A stretch of DNA of 64,000 nucleotides from contig NZ_JAUSXQ010000001.1 in NCBI RefSeq assembly GCF_030816115.1, forward strand, positions 4,383,001-4,447,000, read 5' to 3'. The stretch's first letter is position 1; the number at the start of each line of letters is the position of its first letter. This DNA is from Chryseobacterium sp. W4I1. GTDB taxonomy: Bacteria; Bacteroidota; Bacteroidia; Flavobacteriales; Weeksellaceae. Both the position numbers and the translations under genes were made by a program. Positions 54,044-63,332 of the stretch are shown in pieces. The notes below the pieces were generated by a model. The model did no database searches and was not told the origin of the DNA. It saw nothing but the letters and a program-made list of their open reading frames with translations.

Positions 54044-56350
54044 TTATCTTGTTCTGCTCTTAATGGCATCAGATGCTCCTTCGATGTCTCTTACTTTTTT
54101 TACCTTCTGATTTCCGAAGTTGTAAGTTAGGCTCACTGTTACGCTTCTTTTGTACTGGTCATTTCTGATATAATTGTAATTTCCGTTAGATTGATAATCT
54201 TCGATTTCTACAACATTGGTTCTTAAGACATCATTTAGATTCAATGCAAAAGTCCAGTCGTTCCAGTTTTTCTTAATGCTCAGATCCAGACTCATCAGGT
54301 TCTTCAGCATTCCAAGTTCAATCTGCTGTTTGTCTACAAAGAAATAATTGACACCTAAGAACCATGTTTTCTTTTTGTCTAAACGAAGTGTATTATTACT
54401 GGTGACGATCAAACTTGTAGATCTTACATTATTAGTGTAAACAATAGCTTTTCCATCTTTATCTACAAAAATTTCACCGGTCGTAGGATCTCCAGCCAGA
54501 GAACCGTTGTTGATATTATGCTGAATTCCTGCATTGAAATTCAATGTTAAATACTGCTTGAAAAATGTTTTCTGAATACCAACCATCGCAGACATTTCCT
54601 GCTTATCTCCAAAATTGGTTCTGATATAACGTAACACACTCTGATCACTTATTTTTCCATCTGTACCTTTAGTAAAACCCTGCAAAGGAACCTGAGTGAT
54701 CTGATCTTTAAAATAGGAGTGATTCAAGATCAGGAAATAAGAGTTTTTATACATATACGTCAATTCCTGATTGTAAGTGGATGATGCCTTCACAAAAGGG
54801 TTGTTTTGAGTATAATTGACTTCCGTAATATAATTTCTTACCGGATTCAGTTCCCAGAAGCTCGGTCTTCTCATTCTGCTTGAGAATGAATAGGAAATAT
54901 TGTTTTTATCATTGATGGCATAATTGAAGCTTAAATACGGTAAGAAATTATTGTAATTTCTTTCAATGGTCTGATGCTTTTGAGATTCTATGATATGAGT
55001 AGGACTGTCCGCAGTTCCTAAACTTCTGGTGATCTCATATCTTGCGCCTACCTTTCCGGAGAATTTATCAGAGAACTTCTTTTCAAAAGTTAAATATAAT
55101 CCATAAATGTTCTCATCATAGATAAAATGATTAAGTTCCGGTGTAGTTTTTATCCCGGTTAATTCTTCATTTTTATTATAAATATAATCGTAGGTAAGAT
55201 TTTTTGTATCATTATCAGTCTTTGTTTTATTGAAATTTCCTCCTGCTGAAAATGTAAAGTCATTTTTTAATTTTTGGATGTAATCTACCGTTCCGGAAAA
55301 GTTATTAATGATCTGCGGAATATCCTGAACAATCGTTTTTCCCGTTCTCGAAAAATCATCCGGACTATTTTTATACGGAATCATCGTGTTGTTTTTTGAA
55401 AACTGAAACCTTTTATAAATGAGATAGGCTGCATTTACATTCAGTTTGCTTCCCAGCGAATCTAGTTTTAATTCATAGTTTAAATTAACAGAATTATTAT
55501 AATTTCTTGCATCCTCCCTGTTTTTTGTACGGGTATGAGAAGTTGTCATTATTCCATCTTTATCAGGCTGAGTAAGGGTGTTATACAAGTCGATTGTTGA
55601 ATTATAACTTTTGTTAGCCCAGGAATTCCATGATAAGGCTAAATTGTTTTTATCATTAAGCTGATAATCGATATTTAAATAACCGCCGATGTTTTTATTC
55701 GGATCATCAATATCACCTACAGATTCGTTTTGCATCTGATCAGTTCCATTTCTAAGGATATAAGATTGAGGTGAAATATTTTCTCCGCCATTCAGGTTAG
55801 CACTGATTCCTAATTTATCTTTTCGGTAGTTAACAGAGAAACTTGCCTGGCTGGCATTATATTTATTCTGAGTGTTAGACATTCTCATATTCCCGCTGGT
55901 ACCATCACTCATTTTTTTCTTTAGGACAATATTGATGATCCCGTCCGAAGATTCCACCTGAAATTCACTTCCCGGAACTGTTATTACTTCAATTTTCTGA
56001 ATATTTTCTGCTGGTGTATTTTTTAGAAACTGAGCTAGAGATTCAGCATCCATATTCGTTTTCCTTCCGTTGATGTAGACGATGGCGTTGTTTTTTCCGG
56101 CGATCTTTAATGTTTTATCATCTGTAGAGGACAGAAGTGGCGTCTGCTTCAGCAGATCAAATGTTGTATTTCCTTTTGCAACAGGTGAGGCTGCAACATC
56201 GTAAACAAAACGGTCACTCTGTTTTTTAAAGACCTGCTTTGTAATTGTAATTCCTTCTATAGCTTTCGTTTTTGCCGTGTCAGATTTTTTTTCCTGTGCA
56301 AAAACTACAGTTCCTGAAATAGCTGCTGCTAATATGATGATCTTTTTCAT
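54044..56350 (-). CDS. Outer-membrane beta-barrel protein, tandem paralogue 1
   Basis: The 768-residue protein has a signal peptide (MKKIIILAAAISGTVVFAQ), a short plug-like region (TFDLLKQTPLLSSTDDKTLKIAGKNNAIVYINGRKTNMDAESLAQFLKNTPAENIQKIEVITVPGSEF) and a long OMP_b-brl-type barrel. It has no carboxypeptidase-like domain, unlike the protein at 43343. The end reads GNQKVKKVRDIEGASDAIKSRTR. It is paralogous to the next gene upstream (56403), which has matching start and end motifs. Ligand unknown. Confidence 0.83.
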   Translation of the reverse strand: MKKIIILAAAISGTVVFAQEKKSDTAKTKAIEGITITKQVFKKQSDRFVYDVAASPVAKGNTTFDLLKQTPLLSSTDDKTLKIAGKNNAIVYINGRKTNMDAESLAQFLKNTPAENIQKIEVITVPGSEFQVESSDGIINIVLKKKMSDGTSGNMRMSNTQNKYNASQASFSVNYRKDKLGISANLNGGENISPQSYILRNGTDQMQNESVGDIDDPNKNIGGYLNIDYQLNDKNNLALSWNSWANKSYNSTIDLYNTLTQPDKDGIMTTSHTRTKNREDARNYNNSVNLNYELKLDSLGSKLNVNAAYLIYKRFQFSKNNTMIPYKNSPDDFSRTGKTIVQDIPQIINNFSGTVDYIQKLKNDFTFSAGGNFNKTKTDNDTKNLTYDYIYNKNEELTGIKTTPELNHFIYDENIYGLYLTFEKKFSDKFSGKVGARYEITRSLGTADSPTHIIESQKHQTIERNYNNFLPYLSFNYAINDKNNISYSFSSRMRRPSFWELNPVRNYITEVNYTQNNPFVKASSTYNQELTYMYKNSYFLILNHSYFKDQITQVPLQGFTKGTDGKISDQSVLRYIRTNFGDKQEMSAMVGIQKTFFKQYLTLNFNAGIQHNINNGSLAGDPTTGEIFVDKDGKAIVYTNNVRSTSLIVTSNNTLRLDKKKTWFLGVNYFFVDKQQIELGMLKNLMSLDLSIKKNWNDWTFALNLNDVLRTNVVEIEDYQSNGNYNYIRNDQYKRSVTVSLTYNFGNQKVKKVRDIEGASDAIKSRTR

Positions 56351-56402
56351 GATTCTTTATTAAGTGGAGTATAGTTGTGGTTGTATAATTTTTATAATAG
56401 GC

Positions 56403-58670
56403 TTAGGTTCTTGATTTTATAGCATCATTAGCTGATTTCATTTCTCTTGCCTTTTTCAGTTTCTGGTTTCCGAAGTTGTAGGTAACTCCAATGTTCAGAA
56501 TCCGTTCAAATTCAAAATTGGTTACATTATTATAGCTTCCGTCTGGCTGTATTCCTTGAATACTGTTATAGTTCTGATTAAATAAATCATATACTTCAGC
56601 TACAAAAGTCCAGTTGCCCATGATTTTCTTTAAGCTGACATCAAAGCTTTGTCTTACGCCCAATGTTCCGCTTTCAATCTTTATTTTGCTGCCATAGTAG
56701 TAATTCACTCCCAGGAACCAGTCTTTATTGGAAGAAAGACGGATGTTGTTATTGATATTACCGGAAATATTAAAGTTTTTAAAATTGAGTATATAAGGTC
56801 TAACAACTTCTGTATATAATGGATCCGGAACTGTCGTAGGATCTTCTAATACTTTTCCTTTGTAAATGTTATATCCTAAATTCACAGAATAGTTGGTTGT
56901 CCAGATCTCTTTGAACCATGATTTATTCATTCCTAAGGTCAGACCGAACTGTTTGTTGTTGCCATAATTTGTTCTGATGTATCTTAAAAATTTAGTGGTA
57001 ACCGATTTTGTTTCCCCGTTAGGGCCGTATATGATATTTCCTTTCTCATCTTTTTCAGGTCCTGTGATCGTTCCTTGAAGCGGGATTTGATTTGATGCAT
57101 CTTCCACATAATTAAAGCTAAGGTTGGCAAAAAATGCATTCTTGTACATATAGCCGATTTCCTGGTTGTAAAACTTAGAAGCCAATACAAATGGATTGTT
57201 CTGTGTATAATTATTAGGAGTGAAATAAGTTCGTGAAGGATTCAGTTCCCAGAATCTTGGTCTTCTGATCCTGCTTGAGAAACTGTAAGTAAGATTGTTA
57301 TCGGAATTGATCGTGTAATTTAAATTAAGATAAGGCAACAAATTGTTGTAATCTCTGTCAAAGCTTGTCTTCCCCAGGATCTCACCGCTGCTTTTGGTCA
57401 TTTCATAACGGGCTCCTATTTTTCCTGAAAGTTTTTCACTCAGCTTTCTTTCGTAGGTCAGATAAGCTCCAAGTATTCTTTCCTTATAAATAAAGTGATT
57501 CGTTTGATTAATATCATTGACAAAGCTATTGTTTACCAGGTTATCCTGTCTTGTGTCATTATCTGTATTCGTGTGGTTGTAGCTCACTCCCATCAGCCAT
57601 GTGTAGCCTTTTGCAGTTTTCTTAAGATAATCGATATTGGCTGCATAATTATTGATAATTTGCGGAACAGATTGTCTCAATGCACCGTACTTGCTGTTTT
57701 CATCAATATCAGAACTATTGGTGAGGGGATAGCTTTTATTAATGCTCATTTTATCCCTGTTAAACCACAAATACGAAACGTTGGATGTAAGTTTGCTTCC
57801 GATAGAATCTGTTTTGATTTCATAATTCAGATTGAAAGAGTGGTTTCTCGTCTGTGCATCTTCATGGTTGATCGTTCTGTTTTTCAGAGTTCCATTCTCC
57901 CAGTTCGTTACATCAAGGATAGAGTTGAAACTCTTATTATACCTCATATTATAAGTAAAACCTAAACTGTGATTCTTATTTAGCTCGTAATCAATATTCA
58001 CGCTTCCACCCACATTTTTATTTGGATCAGAATTGTATCCTAATGATTCATTTCTGAATGTTGAATCTCCGTTAGAAAGCGTGTATCTTTCTCTGTCTGT
58101 CCAGCTTCCCGTATTAAAGTTGGAATTCACAGACCATTTGTTTTTTCTGAAATTAAATGAGCCGCCGGCAGAAGGATTGTTATAATAAGCCTGCTCATTA
58201 TTCATTTTAAGCGTTCCGTTGTAGCCATCATTTTTTTTCTTCTTCATCACAATATTAATCACTCCTTCATTAGATTCTACCTGAAATTCGCTTCCCGGAG
58301 TGGTAATCACTTCTATTTTCTGGATATCTTCAGATGGTGTTCCCTTCAGCATTTCTATTAATGCTTCAGCATCCATATTGCTTTTTTTATTATTAATGTA
58401 GATAACCACATCAGATTTTCCCATGATCTTCAGAGATTTTCCGTCTATACTTGAAATCATTGGAGTTTGTTTAAGCAGGTTGAAAGTATTAGTTCCTTTC
58501 GCAATCGGTGAAGATGCTACGTCGTAAATGAAACGGTCACTCTGCTTTTTGAAAACCTGTTTCTTGATATTGACAGCTTCAATATTTTTTATTTTCAGGG
58601 TATCTTTTGTTTGCTGGGCGGCAACGAATCCACTGAAAAATATGGCGGCAATTAGAATTTGAGTTTTCAT
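56403..58670 (-). CDS. Outer-membrane beta-barrel protein, tandem paralogue 2
   Basis: The 755-residue protein shares its architecture and motifs with the 54044 product: signal peptide ending AAQ, plug-like region (TFNLLKQTPMISSIDGKSLKIMGKSDVVIYINNKKSNMDAEALIEMLKGTPSEDIQKIEVITTPGSEF) and a C-terminus GNQKLKKAREMKSANDAIKSRT. It lies 52 bases upstream of its paralogue on the minus strand and is probably the product of a tandem duplication; the two may be co-transcribed. Confidence 0.83.
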   Translation of the reverse strand: MKTQILIAAIFFSGFVAAQQTKDTLKIKNIEAVNIKKQVFKKQSDRFIYDVASSPIAKGTNTFNLLKQTPMISSIDGKSLKIMGKSDVVIYINNKKSNMDAEALIEMLKGTPSEDIQKIEVITTPGSEFQVESNEGVINIVMKKKKNDGYNGTLKMNNEQAYYNNPSAGGSFNFRKNKWSVNSNFNTGSWTDRERYTLSNGDSTFRNESLGYNSDPNKNVGGSVNIDYELNKNHSLGFTYNMRYNKSFNSILDVTNWENGTLKNRTINHEDAQTRNHSFNLNYEIKTDSIGSKLTSNVSYLWFNRDKMSINKSYPLTNSSDIDENSKYGALRQSVPQIINNYAANIDYLKKTAKGYTWLMGVSYNHTNTDNDTRQDNLVNNSFVNDINQTNHFIYKERILGAYLTYERKLSEKLSGKIGARYEMTKSSGEILGKTSFDRDYNNLLPYLNLNYTINSDNNLTYSFSSRIRRPRFWELNPSRTYFTPNNYTQNNPFVLASKFYNQEIGYMYKNAFFANLSFNYVEDASNQIPLQGTITGPEKDEKGNIIYGPNGETKSVTTKFLRYIRTNYGNNKQFGLTLGMNKSWFKEIWTTNYSVNLGYNIYKGKVLEDPTTVPDPLYTEVVRPYILNFKNFNISGNINNNIRLSSNKDWFLGVNYYYGSKIKIESGTLGVRQSFDVSLKKIMGNWTFVAEVYDLFNQNYNSIQGIQPDGSYNNVTNFEFERILNIGVTYNFGNQKLKKAREMKSANDAIKSRT

Positions 58671-58723
58671 GATTATTATTTTTTAGTTGTTTAATAGCTT
58701 GTATGAATTATTATTTTACATAG

Positions 58724-58731
58724 CAAAGATA
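58724..58731 (-). promoter_or_regulatory. -7 element of the tandem outer-membrane protein genes
   Basis: The minus strand reads TATCTTTG, matching TAnnTTTG. TTG at -33 (minus strand, 58753-58755) is 21 bases away. Confidence 0.5.
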
Positions 58732-58915
58732 TATAATAAATTTAGTATCATGCAATACAAAGTACTTAAAATATTTTTATAATAAATATAACTTTCTGAT
58801 TTACAGATAATAAAATTTTAAATTAAAAATTTAAATACTTTTGAATTTCTACATAATAAGACAACTGTAACAATAATTTTGTTACAGCAGAATATAAATT
58901 TTATGAAAAATAAGA

Positions 58916-59254
58916 TTATTCCCGGTCGAATCGGGCCAGCTTTTTATCTATCCAAATGGTAGCAAAAGGAAAAAATGCAGCAATTAAAGCGAAGACACTA
59001 TCTTCGTCATCCCAAGAGTATATTTTTCTTACAGAAGGTAAAAAAAGCAGGTAAAGTGTGAAAAATAATCCGTGAATACTACCAATCGTACTGATGTAGA
59101 TGATTGCAAAAATACCTTCAGGATCAATGCGTATCAAAGTCATGGCTGTGAACAGAAAAAACCAGGAAATAGCTTCCGCCAGACAAATTTGTTTAAACCA
59201 TTTGATGATTTTTTCCTGAGGATATTTTGAGAAATATTTTTCGATGAATTCCAT
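58916..59254 (-). CDS. DUF3817-family membrane protein
   Basis: The 112-residue protein has about three membrane helices and matches the DUF3817 family pattern (KWFKQICLAEAISWFFLFTAMTL; GSIHGLFFTLYLLFLPSVRKIYSWDDEDSVFALIAAFFPFATIWIDKKLA). The family function is unknown. It lies 96 bases downstream of nadD, on the same strand. Confidence 0.75.
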   Translation of the reverse strand: MEFIEKYFSKYPQEKIIKWFKQICLAEAISWFFLFTAMTLIRIDPEGIFAIIYISTIGSIHGLFFTLYLLFLPSVRKIYSWDDEDSVFALIAAFFPFATIWIDKKLARFDRE

Positions 59255-59350
59255 GTTGTAGGTATAAGATAAGAGTTAAAAGCCGAGTAGTGATTATATT
59301 TACCCTTACTAACTTCTGAGGTATAGCTCTCTAACGTCTTAATTGCAAAA

Positions 59351-59935
59351 TTACTTATAAAAACTGCTTCCGTCCAAATATTCAAAAACTTCCGGTGGGA
59401 GCATAGGGCGTACATTTTTTCCATCCCTGATCATATTCCGGATCTCTGTAGCAGAAAGTTCAATAACAGGAGCTTTAATCATAGAAATATTCTCGTGCTG
59501 CAGGTATTCAGAATCTTTCTTTTCCCCTTCAAAAACTCTCGGATAAACAATAATGTGGTGATTTTTGATCAGCAGATCAGAGTTTTTCCATTTATGAAGA
59601 CTGTCCAGATTATCTTCCCCCATGATCAGGCTGAAAGAGTAGTCAGGATACTTTTCATGAAGATAGGTGAGGGTATCAATCGTATAGCTGGGCTTTGGAA
59701 GAGAAAATTCCACATTGGAAGCTCTCATATTCGGATAACTTTTCACGGCAAGCTGCACCATATCCAATCTGTTGTGATCTTTCAGCAGCGATTTTTTATC
59801 TTTAAAAGGATTCTGAGGACTTACTACAAACCACAGTTCATCCATGTCAGAATTTTCCAGGATATAATTAGCCAGAATTAAATGTCCGATATGAATCGGA
59901 TTGAAAGAACCGAAAAATAAGCCGATTTTTTTCAT
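59351..59935 (-). CDS. nadD: Nicotinate-nucleotide adenylyltransferase
   Basis: The enzyme adenylates nicotinate mononucleotide in NAD synthesis. The 194-residue protein begins with the nucleotidyltransferase motif GLFFGSFNPIHIGHLILANYIL (HxGH), then FSLIMGEDNLDSLHKWKNSDLL, and the C-terminal SATEIRNMIRDGKNVRPMLPPEVFEYL (ISxTxxR-type motif). It is downstream of recJ but separated by a four-helix-bundle remnant. Confidence 0.94.
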   Translation of the reverse strand: MKKIGLFFGSFNPIHIGHLILANYILENSDMDELWFVVSPQNPFKDKKSLLKDHNRLDMVQLAVKSYPNMRASNVEFSLPKPSYTIDTLTYLHEKYPDYSFSLIMGEDNLDSLHKWKNSDLLIKNHHIIVYPRVFEGEKKDSEYLQHENISMIKAPVIELSATEIRNMIRDGKNVRPMLPPEVFEYLDGSSFYK

Positions 59936-59962
59936 TGATTTTGAGGGCTTAGGTTTAAAAGA

Positions 59963-60109
59963 TTAGGGCTTAGGGTTAGATTGCAGTTTTGTAATAATAG
60001 CATTGAGTATTTTTGATATTTCAGATGTGTTACCGCTTAAATTTTCAAATTCTTCAAGAATTAAATAATTTAAATTTTTTGCAATAATGGATTGGGTTTC
60101 CCTAATCTC
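59963..60109 (-). pseudogene. Remnant of a four-helix-bundle protein gene
   Basis: Between recJ and nadD, in a different frame and partly overlapping the recJ stop, the minus strand encodes EIRETQSIIAKNLNYLILE followed by EFENLSGNTSEISKILNAII and TKLQSNPKP, ending at a stop at 59963. This matches the C-terminal half of four-helix-bundle proteins (compare EARETQTWLQFALAYNYINEEQF in the intact gene at 47204). No N-terminal half or start codon is present, so it appears to be a 5'-deleted remnant. Confidence 0.6.
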
Positions 60110-61814
60110 TGAATTTTACGTCTTTTATATTCAAATAATGCGTTACATTTCCTTTCCAGTGATTTTCCTCTAAGGTAAAAGCAAGATCGAAATTTTTAGT
60201 TTTAAAATCTTCAGCATATTGCCCAAGTTTAAAGCCTACACACTCTATATTTCTGCCTGTAGATTCCTGCTTGATATAAAACTTAAGGTGATTGTTATCT
60301 TTACCCATAGTTTTTAAATACCCTGAAAGTTTCTGATCTGTGAGTGTAAGAATAGGCTTCATATTATGAGGTCCGAAAGGAGCCAGCTTTCTATGAAAAT
60401 TAATAAACTCACGGTTGATCTCATCCACTTTAATCTCAGAATCGATGGTAATAGAAGGTTCCTGCTGATGTTCTTTAATCTTTTCTGAAACTACTTTCTC
60501 AAATTTAATTTTGAAAGCTTCAAATTTATCCTTTTCCATGGAAAGCCCTGCCGCAGCATGATGTCCCCCGAATTTCAGGAAATATTCAGAACAGAGATCA
60601 AGAGCTTCATGCACATCAAAATCAGAAACAGATCTGGCAGAAGCTACCATTTCCCCGTTATTGCCGTCTGTAAATACCAGCGTTGGTTTATAATAGGTTT
60701 CAATAAGTCTTGAGGCTACAATTCCAATCACGCCTTTGTTCCATTCAGGATGATAGACAATCGTAGAATGTTTGGTTTCCTGCTGAGATTCTATGATCTG
60801 GTTCAAAGCAGAAAGAGTAGAATTCATATCCAGCTCACGTCTTTCATCATTAAGATTCATGATGTCGCCAACAATCTGATTGGCATGCTTCAGGTTATCT
60901 GAAACCATGAGCTCAACCGCTGCCTTTCCCTGCGAAATTCTTCCCGCAGCATTGATCTTTGGTGCAATTTCAAAAACAATATTTGAAATTTCAAAATGAG
61001 AGAGCTTATCTTCAGGGATTAATAATCTTAATCCCAGATTTCTTGTCTTTCTGAGAACTTTTAATCCCATTTTAGCAAGAACCCTGTTTTCACCAGTCAT
61101 CGAAACAATATCTGCTGCAATAGAAATAGCCAAAAGGTCCGTAAGCTCAAATAATTCAGCTTCCGGTAATTTATAAATGGTGTTCAGTCCCTGGCAAAGC
61201 TTAAAGCCGACGCCACATCCTGAAAGCTCTTTGAAAGGATACCTGCAGTCAAGTCTCTTTGGATCAAGGACTGCTACAGCATTCGGAATTTCATCACCAG
61301 GAAGGTGGTGATCACAGATGATAAAATCTATTCCTTTTTCCTGGGCATAATTAATCATGTCTACGGCTTTGATCCCACAGTCTAAAGCAATGATCAGTGA
61401 AAAACCGTTTTCTTTGGCAAAATCAATGCCCTCGGTAGAAATTCCATATCCTTCAGAATTTCTGTCCGGAATATAATAGTCTAAATATTTTTTCTCAACA
61501 ATTTTGCTGAGGTATAGGTACATCAAGGCAACAGCCGTGGTTCCATCTACATCATAATCTCCATACACCAATATTTTTTCTCCGTTTTCAATAGCTGTTG
61601 CAATACGCTCTACCGCTTTCTGCATATCTGCCATCAGGAACGGATTGTGGATATCGGTAAGATTAGGTTTGAAAAATTCTCTGGCCTTTTGATAATTGTC
61701 AATTCCTCTCAGAACGAGGAGTTTAGATTCAAAAGTGCCAAATCCAAGTGACGAACTCAATCTGTCCACAACTTCCTCATCAGGTTCAGGCTTATAAATC
61801 CATTTTTGACTCAT
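60102..61814 (-). CDS. recJ: Single-stranded-DNA-specific exonuclease RecJ
   Basis: RecJ degrades single-stranded DNA 5' to 3' in recombination and mismatch repair. The 570-residue length is standard. DHH-phosphoesterase motifs are present: VYGDYDVDGTTAVALMYL, FIICDHHLPGDEIPNAVAVLDP, SGCGVGFKL and the DHHA1 FGGHHAAAGLSMEKDKF. The N-terminal KWIYKPEPDEEVVDRLSSSLG is typical. It is divergent from the M48 peptidase gene. Confidence 0.95.
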   Translation of the reverse strand: MSQKWIYKPEPDEEVVDRLSSSLGFGTFESKLLVLRGIDNYQKAREFFKPNLTDIHNPFLMADMQKAVERIATAIENGEKILVYGDYDVDGTTAVALMYLYLSKIVEKKYLDYYIPDRNSEGYGISTEGIDFAKENGFSLIIALDCGIKAVDMINYAQEKGIDFIICDHHLPGDEIPNAVAVLDPKRLDCRYPFKELSGCGVGFKLCQGLNTIYKLPEAELFELTDLLAISIAADIVSMTGENRVLAKMGLKVLRKTRNLGLRLLIPEDKLSHFEISNIVFEIAPKINAAGRISQGKAAVELMVSDNLKHANQIVGDIMNLNDERRELDMNSTLSALNQIIESQQETKHSTIVYHPEWNKGVIGIVASRLIETYYKPTLVFTDGNNGEMVASARSVSDFDVHEALDLCSEYFLKFGGHHAAAGLSMEKDKFEAFKIKFEKVVSEKIKEHQQEPSITIDSEIKVDEINREFINFHRKLAPFGPHNMKPILTLTDQKLSGYLKTMGKDNNHLKFYIKQESTGRNIECVGFKLGQYAEDFKTKNFDLAFTLEENHWKGNVTHYLNIKDVKFRD

Positions 61815-61924
61815 TTCACAAAAATAAGGAAAAAAAACAGCATTTTGAAATGATTAGGGGATGAAGTTGACTTGCTGATTGTTAAAAAAAATATCTATCT
61901 TCGCCATCCAAATTAAAAAAGATT

Positions 61925-62737
61925 ATGAAAAAAATTACTATCTGCCTCTTATTCTTAGGGGCAATGAATGCTGCTACAGCACAGAAAATCAATCTTGGAA
62001 AAGCTGTAGGCGTTGTTTCAAAAGGAGCAAAAGCCCTTACTTTTACCAACGAAGATGCCGTAAAACTATCAAAAGAGTCTGTTGACTGGATGGACAAGAA
62101 TAACCAGGTGGCAGGCCCGAAAGATCCTTATACGGTAAGGCTGAATAAGCTTTTTGGAAAGCACAAATCACAGGATGGACTTGCTCTGAACTATAAAGTC
62201 TATAAAGTGAAGGATATCAATGCTTTTGCTTGTGCAGACGGAAGTGTTCGTGTTTTTTCTTCGTTAATGGATATCATGACGGATGACGAATTATTAGCAG
62301 TAATCGGACATGAGATTGGGCACGTAAAGAATCAGGATACTAAAGATGCCATTAAATCTGCTTATCTGAAAGCAGCAGCACTAGATGCAGCATCATCTGC
62401 ATCAGGAACTGTAGCTGCATTAAATGACAGTCAGGTAGGGAAAATGGCCAATGAATTTCTGGATGCTTCTCACAGCAAAAAACAGGAATCTGAAGCGGAT
62501 ACTTATTCTTACGACTTTATGAAGGCTAATAACTACAATGTGGTAGGAGCATACTCCGCATTTAAAAAATTGGCATTACTTTCAGAAGGAAGTACGCAGA
62601 CAGGTTTTGAAAAAATGTTCAATTCTCATCCTGACAGTGAAAAAAGAGCACAGGCAATTAAGAAAAGAGCTGAAAAAGATGGCCTATGGAAAGATCCGGG
62701 AACAATTACTATTCCTAAAACGAAGCTTACCAAATAA
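61925..62737 (+). CDS. Exported M48-family metallopeptidase
   Basis: The 270-residue protein has a signal peptide (MKKITICLLFLGAMNAATAQ) and a zinc peptidase domain with VIGHEIGHVKNQ (HExxH ligands and catalytic Glu) and the third ligand in KQESEADTYSYDFM. M48 members such as LoiP/BepA-type periplasmic peptidases help outer-membrane quality control; the target here is unknown. It has its own palindromic terminator. Confidence 0.87.
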   Translation: MKKITICLLFLGAMNAATAQKINLGKAVGVVSKGAKALTFTNEDAVKLSKESVDWMDKNNQVAGPKDPYTVRLNKLFGKHKSQDGLALNYKVYKVKDINAFACADGSVRVFSSLMDIMTDDELLAVIGHEIGHVKNQDTKDAIKSAYLKAAALDAASSASGTVAALNDSQVGKMANEFLDASHSKKQESEADTYSYDFMKANNYNVVGAYSAFKKLALLSEGSTQTGFEKMFNSHPDSEKRAQAIKKRAEKDGLWKDPGTITIPKTKLTK

Positions 62738-62752
62738 TTTTTTATTTAAATA

Positions 62753-62784
62753 AAAATACCCTCCAATTAATTGGAGGGTATTTT
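62753..62784. terminator. Palindromic terminator after the M48 gene
   Basis: AAAATACCCTCCAATT is followed directly by its reverse complement, forming a 14-bp stem with a very small loop and T/A flanks. It can terminate in both directions. Confidence 0.75.
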
Positions 62785-62816
62785 GTTATGGTGAATTTTA
62801 ATGTCGGCTCAAAAAA

Positions 62817-63035
62817 TTAAGCATACATTTTTTCTCTAAGTTCTTTCACTTTTTTATCAGCAAGATATTCATCATAAGTCATTTCTCTGTCGATGATTCC
62901 TGTAGGAGTAAGCTCAATGATTCTGTTACAGACAGTCTGAAGCATTTCGTGGTCATGAGATGCCAATAAAAGATTTCCCTTGAAGTTAGACAATGAGTTG
63001 TTCAAAGTCGTGATACTTTCAAGATCTAAGTGTTG
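62817..63035 (-). pseudogene. Remnant of an ABC-F ATPase gene (C-terminal part)
   Basis: The minus-strand frame encodes HLDLESITTLNNSLSNFKG, LLLASHDHEMLQTVCNRIIE and ends YDEYLADKKVKELREKMYA. This is the last ~72 residues of an ABC-F ATPase (post-Walker B, NHLDLES, switch-His SHDHEML), the translation factors related to EttA. The first ~460 residues, both Walker A motifs and the first ATPase domain are missing. The frame continues to a Met at 63086, but the intervening 17 residues have no family similarity. It is therefore a deletion remnant. Confidence 0.75.
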
Positions 63036-63302
63036 ATTGCTATTCTTTAGTCTTGAAAACTTATAAACTTTGCAAATTTGCGGCAAAATAAAAAATAGAG
63101 TAAGATGTACTGTATAAGGTTCTGTTATTCAATTAAATAAAATTAATAACAATGTGTAGCATAGCTAATTTTATTCTAATATTTTAAATTATAAATTCAT
63201 AATATCTTACTAAAATTAATTTTTATATAATAAATTATAATGCATATGTTTGCTTTATTTATGTTAATATTGGTTAATATTTTAGTGATAATTAAAAATT
63301 TA

Positions 63303-63310
63303 TATATTTG
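63303..63310 (+). promoter_or_regulatory. -7 element of the right-edge secreted protein gene
   Basis: TATATTTG matches TAnnTTTG, 22 bases upstream of the ATG at 63333. TTTA at 63281-63284 is close to the -33 position. Confidence 0.5.
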
Positions 63311-63332
63311 TATTAACTAAATAATACTAAAC

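Noticed and set aside
57495..57965. 156-codon plus-strand frame inside the 56403 outer-membrane protein gene
   Set aside because: It is antisense to a confident gene, has no recognisable domain, and no promoter or A-rich start context.
61879..62085. A 68-codon frame overlapping the start of the M48 peptidase gene
   Set aside because: The M48 frame has a signal peptide and HExxH motif; the alternative frame is a shadow.
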